The notes under the pieces: generated by a model
Seen by the model: only the letters and a program-made list of their open reading frames with translations
The model's database searches: none
What the model was told of the DNA's origin: nothing
Source: Desulfobulbus sp.
GTDB taxonomy: Bacteria; Desulfobacterota; Desulfobulbia; Desulfobulbales; Desulfobulbaceae
Reading direction: 5' to 3'
Length of the DNA stretch: 17,948 nt
NCBI GenBank assembly: GCA_028684915.1
Contig: JAQUEZ010000117.1
Span: 1-17,948, forward strand
Shown: positions 13,299-17,948 of the stretch, piece by piece
Layout: each line of letters opens with the position of its first letter
Position numbering within the stretch: position 1 is the first letter of the stretch
Program-made: the position numbers and the translations under genes

Positions 13299-13574
13299 TT
13301 ACGAGCGAGACGGATCATAGACTTTAACATCCACGCCCTTCGCCCATTCGTCGAGCCAGGTAGTGGTGTAGAAAACACGGGAACCTATTTTTTTGTATCG
13401 TGGTCCGCGAGATTGACAGCGGTACACTTCCAAGCTACTCGGAGCTGTCGGGACATTTTTGATTTGCGAGAGGTAGGCAGCTGCCTGTTTGGTGGGAATG
13501 GTTTCGGGGTTGATAATCCCGATCTGCCGCAAAGCCTCAGCGAGCTGGAGGACGGGGAGTGTTACAGAGGACAT
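13299..13574 (-). CDS. Small helix-turn-helix DNA-binding protein (excisionase/AlpA-like)
   Basis: 91 residues from ATG 13574, which has GGAG 6 bp upstream. An in-frame TTG at 13586 lies inside that ribosome site, so I reject it as the start. Residues 26-50 (IPTKQAAAYLSQIKNVPTAPSSLEVYR) form a MerR/HTH_17-type helix-turn-helix, followed by the wing GPRYKKIGSRVFYTTTWLDEWAKG (57-80), which is typical of AlpA-like regulators and excisionases. It may regulate the initiator gene 18 bp downstream or direct excision with one of the integrases. A dyad at 13603-13625 just upstream is a candidate target. Confidence 0.68.
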   Translation of the reverse strand: MSSVTLPVLQLAEALRQIGIINPETIPTKQAAAYLSQIKNVPTAPSSLEVYRCQSRGPRYKKIGSRVFYTTTWLDEWAKGVDVKVYDPSRS

Positions 13575-13602
13575 CGTTATCTCCAAAGGTAGGTTGGGTA
13601 AG

Positions 13603-13625
13603 TACAGGAATATTATGTCCCTGTA
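13603..13625. promoter_or_regulatory. Inverted repeat upstream of the HTH-rep operon, possible operator
   Basis: TACAGG (13603-13608) and CCTGTA (13620-13625) are perfect inverted arms 11 bp apart. The segment lies 29-51 bp upstream of the HTH start codon, and a weak -10 (CATAAT on the minus strand) falls between the arms. Autoregulation by the HTH protein is an inference. Confidence 0.35.
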
Positions 13626-13676
13626 TGCCTACATTCGAAGGTAACATTTCGAAATTATTTAACTATTACGATTTTC

Positions 13677-13705
13677 AAAAAGGATCATCACTTTTATAAA
13701 TGATC
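13677..13705 (-). terminator. Candidate Rho-independent terminator of the 13694-14242 gene
   Basis: On the minus strand GATCAT (13705-13700) pairs with ATGATC (13688-13683), followed by CTTTTTG. The stem is short and AT-rich, and its first arm overlaps the last two codons of the gene. Confidence 0.4.
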
Positions 13706-14242
13706 ACCCCACATATGTATTATTTCCGACAAATAATATTTTTCTCCTTTCTTTCCTGCCACATGCGCTCCAAGGTGATCTTTCATGACTCTCGTTACAT
13801 GACCACTTGTTGCGATAGTTCCGTGAATGACCCCTGCAAGACCGCTGATGGTATATTTTTTTAGTTTATTGTCTTCCTCTTCCTTCGATGCAAGATTTTT
13901 CATGGCGATGAATATATTTTTCTTTGTAAGTTTTGTCTGTTTATCTTGTTTACCTTCTCGGAGTTTTGTTTTCCAGTTTTCTTCTTTCAGTTCAATCTTC
14001 CGATAAAATATGTCTTGTTTCAGCCTCAAGTAACGTTGGTGAATAAACCACTTCGGGGAGTCACCTATCATATTGTTTAGTTTACTCTCGGCCTCGCTTA
14101 TCGCCTCAATGGTCGAAGCGACTGACAATGATCCCTCGACTTCATTTAAAACGTCCAGAGCATTCAAAGCATCCCAAACTTCTTTTTCTTTTACTCCACG
14201 AAGGAGTTGGTGCAACAACCCTTCTTCGTTCTGTTTTTTCAT
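13694..14242 (-). CDS. Unknown cytosolic protein between the rep module and the integrase
   Basis: 182 residues, ATG 14242, with AAGGAG about 10 bp upstream, so it is very likely translated. The sequence is charged and mostly helical: 1-60 acidic (ALNALDVLNEVEGSLSVAST), 60-105 with KWFIHQRYLRLKQDIFYRKI, a Lys-rich stretch about 85-112, and a C-terminal part 128-180 (YTISGLAGVIHGTIATSGHV TRVMKDHLGAHV) that could be a winged-helix unit with a reading head T-S-G-H-V-T-R-V-M. No family is recognised. It is flanked by the integrase stop 100 bp upstream and ends at a likely terminator. A regulatory role in the element is possible but unsupported. Confidence 0.6.
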   Translation of the reverse strand: MKKQNEEGLLHQLLRGVKEKEVWDALNALDVLNEVEGSLSVASTIEAISEAESKLNNMIGDSPKWFIHQRYLRLKQDIFYRKIELKEENWKTKLREGKQDKQTKLTKKNIFIAMKNLASKEEEDNKLKKYTISGLAGVIHGTIATSGHVTRVMKDHLGAHVAGKKGEKYYLSEIIHMWGDHL

Positions 14243-14342
14243 TGTAGGCTACTCCTTGATGAAACAAGCACAGCAGGTTTGGCGGAAGTGATCGGCATCA
14301 AGCCCCATTCATGCTTGTTGAGGTTGTCGTTTTATCGCTGGT

Positions 14343-15584
14343 TCATTCCACGGAGCTGAAAATGACGCTCTTCTTTTCTTCGTGTTTTTCTGTTGTGGCT
14401 TGGGCCATGATAATTTCAGCTGCCCGGTCCGCAGCCCTCTGTTGCGCTTCAGGCAAAAAGTGCGCGTATCGACGGGTAATATCGCTGCTTTTGTGAGTGA
14501 GCAGCTGCCCTATCTGGTCCAGATTAAATTCCCCAGAACTGGCCAGCAAGACCGCATAATGGTGCCGGAGCCCGTGAAACGGTCGGAAGTGCGTGGGCAG
14601 GTCGGCTTCCTGCTTGATTCGATCAATAGCTGTGCATTCCATGCGCTGATCGCCGTGAACTCCTGGAAAGACATAGTCGTGATCCTCCCAAATCGGGGCC
14701 CGTCTGGCGATTTTACGGTACCGCTTAGCCCGCCGCTCCTTTTCATCTTCCAAGAAAGTAAGCTGTTGTTCAAATAATTCTCGAACCGGGGGTGACATGG
14801 GGACAGTAACATCCTTGCCGCCCTTCGGATCGGCAATGGTAATTAAGCTATGTTGAAAATTAAGATGTTCTCGTTTGAGTCGAAACAGCTCCCCCCGTCG
14901 TAAGCCTGAAAACATAGCAAGTTTTACCATGCGGGCAACGTCCTGTCGGGGCCACCGATTCAAAGTGTCGAGTAGGCGTACAGCTTCTTCCGGTGAAAGA
15001 AACTCTGTTATTATGTTGTTTACTTTAGGGAATTGAATTTTGAACGCAAGACGGGGGCATAGACCATGTTCTACGCCATGATTAACAATACGCCGAAGTA
15101 ACCGTAATGCGTGGTCAATGGTAGCCGGAGACAATTCTTTTTCCTTCATGTTGCGTTTAATGCGTTCAATATCAAGCTGTGAAAGTTCCCTCGGACTCTT
15201 GCCCGCAAGGAAAGCAAGATGATGTTTCCACCGGCACAAGTCTTGTTTTTTACCTTTAATGGCTCCGCCTTTGGCACTGCTGAAATAGTGTTCCTTAATC
15301 TCTTGCAAAGTCTTGTTAACATTTCGTTGTTCTGCCCGAATATCCCGGCTGGTTTTGACCTCGCCTTGATGCCTGGCCACCCTGATCCTCTTAGCTCTCA
15401 ATTCGGCTGCAAGCTGTGGGGTATATCCTTCGGATGACCAGCCCACTTTCTCGGTTTTATTCTTGCCATCGATGGTAACCACGATGTAATAGCAAGTGTC
15501 TGGCTTACCATTGAAGCGTCTAATTGCCGAATCGTAACCGTATACTCCAGGATGTCTCTTAATCCGATATTTCTGGCCTGCCAT
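14343..15584 (-). CDS. Tyrosine recombinase (integrase)
   Basis: 413 residues, ATG 15584; no clear ribosome site. An N-terminal arm-binding part (1-85, beginning with a KYRIKRHPGVYGYDSA segment) is followed by a core-binding domain at about 88-190 (KEHYFSSAKGG ... LSQLDIERIKRNM), then the catalytic domain with all residues present: Arg229 in FSGLRRGEL, Lys254 in DPKGGKD, His337 and Arg340 in HGLRHHYA, His364 in LLTHKS and nucleophile Tyr373 in RRYAHF. It catalyses site-specific integration and excision. Transcribed away from the tRNA-Arg fragment (15860-15907), which lies 276 bp upstream of the start codon and is its most likely attachment site. Tandem 11-bp repeats in between may be arm sites. 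It appears intact. Confidence 0.93.
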   Translation of the reverse strand: MAGQKYRIKRHPGVYGYDSAIRRFNGKPDTCYYIVVTIDGKNKTEKVGWSSEGYTPQLAAELRAKRIRVARHQGEVKTSRDIRAEQRNVNKTLQEIKEHYFSSAKGGAIKGKKQDLCRWKHHLAFLAGKSPRELSQLDIERIKRNMKEKELSPATIDHALRLLRRIVNHGVEHGLCPRLAFKIQFPKVNNIITEFLSPEEAVRLLDTLNRWPRQDVARMVKLAMFSGLRRGELFRLKREHLNFQHSLITIADPKGGKDVTVPMSPPVRELFEQQLTFLEDEKERRAKRYRKIARRAPIWEDHDYVFPGVHGDQRMECTAIDRIKQEADLPTHFRPFHGLRHHYAVLLASSGEFNLDQIGQLLTHKSSDITRRYAHFLPEAQQRAADRAAEIIMAQATTEKHEEKKSVIFSSVE

Positions 15585-15713
15585 TGCTTTTATTAATGAA
15601 GAACGTTGTGAAATTTCATATAAATTCCGTTGTCACGTTGCAAATAAAATTCCAAGTCAAATAAAAATGGCTTGATAGCTTTTCCCGTGTGCGTTGTTCG
15701 TGAACTCAATATT

Positions 15714-15735
15714 TTGTGAAGCTATTGTGAAGCTA
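15714..15735 (+). repeat. Tandem 11-bp direct repeat between integrase and attachment site
   Basis: TTGTGAAGCTA occurs twice head to tail (15714-15724, 15725-15735). It lies between the integrase start and the tRNA fragment, where arm-type integrase or excisionase sites are usual. The surrounding 15585-15857 is AT-rich with no coding signs. Confidence 0.5.
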
Positions 15736-15859
15736 AATATAAAATAACAACAAATAATACAGGTTTTACAGGGAAAATAGTAAACGGCAGGAATTGAAAA
15801 ATCAAGGAAATAATAGGCAGTTAAGCATTGTTAAACACTGTAGTAAAACAAGAGAACAA

Positions 15860-15907
15860 GGCCTCCGAAGCCAAAGGTCGCGGGTTCGAATCCCGCCTCG
15901 TTCACCA
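15860..15907 (+). other. attachment site: 3' part of tRNA-Arg (CCG)
   Basis: Reading from the anticodon arm: GGC, loop CTCCGAA with anticodon CCG at 15865-15867, GCCAA, variable AGGTC, T stem GCGGG, T loop TTCGAAT, CCCGC, acceptor strand CTCGTTC, A, CCA (15905-15907). The lengths are exactly those of a tRNA. Upstream of 15860 homology stops: the anticodon stem's outer two pairs become A-A, and there is no D arm or 5' acceptor strand. This is therefore a fragment left by integration into the 3' end of a tRNA gene, not a working tRNA. The intact gene would lie to the left, outside the window. Confidence 0.82.
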
Positions 15908-15919
15908 ATTTTTTCTATA

Positions 15920-15956
15920 AAAAGCAACAAGTTAGCGCTTGTTGCTTTTCTTTTTT
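15920..15956. terminator. Strong bidirectional terminator after the tRNA fragment
   Basis: AAAAGCAACAAG (15920-15931) pairs perfectly with CTTGTTGCTTTT (15938-15949) around the loop TTAGCG, followed by C and six T. It suits the tRNA transcript in the plus direction. In the minus direction it lies over the stop codon of the second integrase (15932) and can end that transcript too. Confidence 0.75.
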
Positions 15957-17128
15957 GGTATCACAGCCGTATCGCACCGCGTGGCTTGATATACATTCCG
16001 AACTTCATCGACCGTCACTTGGTAATACCGCTCAAAAGCTGAATTCGTAGCGTGCATGGTTGCGCGTCGAATTTGTTCCGGCGTCGCGAGGCTGGTAAGG
16101 GCAATTGCCGATGAATGTCGAGTCCCGCCGTACAAATCGACATCTTCAATGCCCAGATTTTTGCACGCACGTTTCCACCAGCTATAAAAAAAATGCTCGC
16201 CAAATTGAGAACCGGCCCGGCTGCGGCCTTGGGTTTTCTCATGCCTGAAAAAATAAAGCTTAGGAAAAGACGGGGGGAAATATTTCAGTAATTCCAGGTC
16301 TTCGTCGATCAGCGGAACGATTTTAGGACGCTTTTCTTTTGGATGGGGAATAAGGATAAGGCCGGAGCGGCGTTCAATATGTTCTTCTTTGATGCTCAAT
16401 AATTCATTCGGGCGAATTGCGATGTAAGTGCTTAACCATTTGATGCCAAGCCAGATTCGAGGGTTGATCGAAAATGACATCCGTTTGATTTCATCAATAA
16501 TGGCTTGCTGAGTTTCTTTATCAACAGTCTTCCGCCATCCAAGTTCGAAGGATATTTTAGGAAAGTCGGGAAAGTCTGATCTGGATATTACCTTACGATT
16601 TAAAATCCAGGACCAAAAGGAATGGAGGCAAGAACGAAGGTTGGATTTCGTTTTGTTGGACAACTTCTGTGAAGAAAGGAAGTCTTCAAGAGCAGCATAG
16701 TCAATTAGCTTTACGTTCTTGTCGCCAAAATGTTCTTGGGCTCTGGAGACGAAAGAACGCAAATTTTTCAAAGAACCTTCTTTGACTTCTTCTTGCTTGT
16801 GTTCAATCCATTGAGTGGAAAGCAACGTGAAGCTCAAGGGCATCTTTGAACTGTAGTCGCGCGGATCAAATGTGCCCTTGTCGACTTCGTAACGAAGGCC
16901 GTCAAGGAATCGTTCTGCTTCGCGATAGTCAGAAAACCGTTTTCGGACGGTGCGGCCAAACTGAACAGTAAAAAGCCTGTTTGCCTGCTGTTCGGGATGA
17001 GAAGGGCAAAATAATCCCCGCCTACGTTCGTCATAATTGAGAGACGCCTTACAAATCGGGCACTTCTGGTCAGTAAATATTCTCCCTCGCATGCACAAAG
17101 CAGTATGCGAAAGGGTTGGATAAGTCAA
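15932..17128 (-). CDS. Second tyrosine recombinase with an N-terminal zinc-finger-like module
   Basis: 398 residues if started at TTG 17128, which has GAGGA about 8 bp upstream. ATG 17092 (12 codons later) has no such site. Residues 23-44 (CPIC ... FCPSH) look like a C-C...C-H zinc ribbon. A core-binding domain follows at about 98-190 (LLSTQWIEHKQEEVKEGSLK). The catalytic domain has Arg239 in IAIRPNEL, Lys264 in PHPKEK, Arg337 in YGGTRHSS, His359 in MHATNS and Tyr368/369 in FERYYQ. The first His of the H-x-x-R motif is Gly334 here, a known type of variation but one that may affect activity. The 3' end overlaps the terminator next to the tRNA fragment, so it belongs to the element on the right or to an accreted neighbour. 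Confidence 0.85.
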   Translation of the reverse strand: MTYPTLSHTALCMRGRIFTDQKCPICKASLNYDERRRGLFCPSHPEQQANRLFTVQFGRTVRKRFSDYREAERFLDGLRYEVDKGTFDPRDYSSKMPLSFTLLSTQWIEHKQEEVKEGSLKNLRSFVSRAQEHFGDKNVKLIDYAALEDFLSSQKLSNKTKSNLRSCLHSFWSWILNRKVISRSDFPDFPKISFELGWRKTVDKETQQAIIDEIKRMSFSINPRIWLGIKWLSTYIAIRPNELLSIKEEHIERRSGLILIPHPKEKRPKIVPLIDEDLELLKYFPPSFPKLYFFRHEKTQGRSRAGSQFGEHFFYSWWKRACKNLGIEDVDLYGGTRHSSAIALTSLATPEQIRRATMHATNSAFERYYQVTVDEVRNVYQATRCDTAVIPKKKSNKR

Positions 17129-17221
17129 GAAGGCTTTCCTCAGAAGCTAGGCAACCAGCGTTGCCGAATGTCGAGGAAATGATCATGATTGAAGCCGGTG
17201 ATGATTAGGAATTTCGTTATC

Positions 17222-17250
17222 TTGACGGCAACGATTTTTGTATATACAAT
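17222..17250 (+). promoter_or_regulatory. Promoter and palindromic operator of the brnT-brnA operon
   Basis: -35 TTGACG (17222-17227), a 17-bp spacer and -10 TACAAT (17245-17250). The perfect 12-bp palindrome TTGTATATACAA (17238-17249) overlaps the -10, a natural site for repression by BrnA or the BrnT-BrnA complex. The expected transcription start is about 17257, which is the A of the brnT ATG, so the message may be leaderless. Confidence 0.7.
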
Positions 17251-17256
17251 AATTCC

Positions 17257-17535
17257 ATGGAAATTGAATTTGACCCTGATAAATCCGAGAAAAATAAAAA
17301 GCTGCGCGATTTGCCCTTCGACCGAGCCGTTGAATTTGAATGGGAAGACGCGATGTTTTTTGAAGATGACAGGAAGCTCTACCCAGAACGCCGATTCGTT
17401 GCCGTCGGCTATCTGAAAAACAGATTGTATGTAATCTGTTTTACGCCGATCCCTGGCGGTGTGAGGATAATCAGTTTTAGAAAGGCAAACGATAGAGAGG
17501 CAAAACGACATGGCAAAACACTTACCATTGACTGA
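17257..17535 (+). CDS. brnT: BrnT-family toxin (ribonuclease)
   Basis: 92 residues with the DUF497/BrnT pattern: EFDPDKSEKNKKLRDLPFDRA (start), a middle PERRFVAVGYLKNRLYVICF, and the RIISFRKANDREAKRHG ending that matches R-x-I-S-x-R-x-A...E. BrnT adopts a RelE-like fold and cleaves RNA, stopping growth until BrnA neutralises it. No ribosome site is visible upstream, consistent with a leaderless start at the predicted +1. The 3' end overlaps brnA by 26 bp. The toxin-first order is normal for this family. Such modules stabilise mobile elements, and its place beside an integrase fits that role. Confidence 0.85.
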   Translation: MEIEFDPDKSEKNKKLRDLPFDRAVEFEWEDAMFFEDDRKLYPERRFVAVGYLKNRLYVICFTPIPGGVRIISFRKANDREAKRHGKTLTID

Positions 17536-17788
17536 CAAAGACGGAGAAGTTCGGGAGCTCACAAAGGGCGATCTCCAAAAATTCAAACCCGCTATGGATG
17601 TGTTGCCGAAAGAGTTGCTTGCCGTACTTCCCAAAAGGGGGCGCCCACCATTGGAAACGCCGAAAAAGGCTGTCAACATACGTCTTTCTGACGATGTCGT
17701 GACCGCATTTAAGGCAACCGGAAAGGGATGGCAAACCCGTATCAATGATGTTCTCCGTGATTGGTTAAAAGAGCACAGCCCAACATGA
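17510..17788 (+). CDS. brnA: BrnA-family antitoxin and autorepressor
   Basis: 92 residues, ATG 17510, with GAGAGG 9 bp upstream inside brnT. Residues 43-90 (GRPPLETPKKAVNIRLSDDV, then TAFKATGKGWQTRINDVLRD) match the DUF4415/BrnA ribbon-helix-helix region with the G-K-G-W-Q-T-R-I-N signature. The N-terminal ~40 residues bind and block BrnT in known pairs. The ribbon-helix-helix dimer should bind the palindrome over the operon's -10. Translationally coupled to brnT through the overlap. It appears complete, and no terminator is seen after it. Confidence 0.88.
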   Translation: MAKHLPLTDKDGEVRELTKGDLQKFKPAMDVLPKELLAVLPKRGRPPLETPKKAVNIRLSDDVVTAFKATGKGWQTRINDVLRDWLKEHSPT

Positions 17789-17801
17789 TTTCAGGTGGCA
17801 T

Positions 17802-17948
17802 TTAGAATCCTGGCAAACGTGGTTGTCGTTTGTCGGCGGGCTGGTCCTGCTCGCGAACGGCGGCTTTCATCCGGCGGGCGCGTTCGTTCACGGCGGGCAT
17901 GTAGTCAGCGCCGAGCGGCTTGTTGCCAAGCCAACCCCGGCGCGGTGT
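17802..17948 (-). CDS. C-terminal end of an unidentified gene (partial, runs off the right edge)
   Basis: The frame enters from the right edge and stops at TAA 17802-17804, giving 48 residues: RRGWLGNKPLGADYMPAVNE, then ARRMKAAVREQDQPADKRQP and RLPGF. It is charged, rich in Arg, Pro and Ala, and encoded by clearly more GC-rich DNA than brnTA. The ending looks like a flexible cytosolic tail. No family can be named from so short a piece. It converges with brnA, 13 bp apart, without a visible terminator. Confidence 0.6.
   Translation of the reverse strand, partial: TPRRGWLGNKPLGADYMPAVNERARRMKAAVREQDQPADKRQPRLPGF

Noticed and set aside
13572..13586. TTG start at 13586 for the HTH gene
   Set aside because: The TTG is part of the TTGGAG ribosome site that serves the ATG at 13574.
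15800..15907. Complete functional tRNA gene
   Set aside because: Only the anticodon arm onward is present; the 5' acceptor strand and D arm are missing and the anticodon stem is broken at its outer pairs.
17140..17745. Minus-strand 201-residue open frame opposite brnT-brnA
   Set aside because: The plus strand has a promoter, family matches and an operon overlap; the antisense product shows no family pattern.

Overview
The window looks like accessory DNA from a Gram-negative bacterium. VirB5/VirB6-type secretion genes, a TrfA-like plasmid replication initiator, two tyrosine recombinases, a tRNA-Arg 3' fragment and a BrnT/BrnA module all point to a stack of mobile elements rather than core chromosome. 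A proteobacterium or Desulfobacterota-like host is plausible, but nothing here fixes the taxon.

Layout. (1) Bases 1-126 are the right end of an insertion sequence, with a transposase C-terminus and a probable terminal repeat. (2) Bases 127-390, 5068-5400 and 5402-5735 are three same-orientation copies of an unrecognised repeat of about 333 bp, built around a long hairpin. (3) Between the copies lies a leftward three-gene operon (4731 to 496): an AAA+ ATPase with a large N-terminal region, a nucleoside 2-deoxyribosyltransferase-like protein, and a PEP-synthase-like (ATP-grasp plus histidine swivel) protein. A 119-bp MITE with perfect ends and a 4-bp target duplication sits just upstream of its promoter. 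(4) Bases 5847-7830 hold a NACHT-type NTPase fused to a C-terminal Mrr-like nuclease, followed by a short gene fragment that may be HEPN-like. (5) Bases 8044-8655 hold a decayed D12-class adenine methylase fragment, a strongly folded GC-rich segment and a phased 11-bp repeat array. (6) Bases 8655-11045 are a partial T4SS operon (small membrane protein, VirB5, lipoprotein, VirB6). (7) Bases 11246-13574 are a replication module: a Rep-like short protein, an origin with four 22-bp iterons and strong hairpins, a TrfA-like initiator and a small HTH protein. (8) Bases 13694-17128 hold an unknown gene and two integrases on either side of a tRNA-Arg(CCG) 3' fragment, which I read as an attachment site at the junction of two elements. 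(9) Bases 17222-17788 are a BrnT/BrnA toxin-antitoxin operon, followed by the end of a leftward gene that leaves the window.

How the genes work together. The right half is the replication, transfer and integration backbone of an integrated plasmid or ICE-like element, probably incomplete because only VirB5/VirB6-type T4SS genes remain. The left half is cargo dominated by conflict-type genes. The AAA+/NDT-like/PEPS-like operon is the best candidate for an undescribed system: it combines an ATPase, a nucleotide- or base-directed enzyme and a phosphoryl-transfer-like protein, it lies beside a NACHT-nuclease gene, and direct repeats flank it. Its role in defence is inferred from context and domain types. 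No target or trigger can be read from the sequence.
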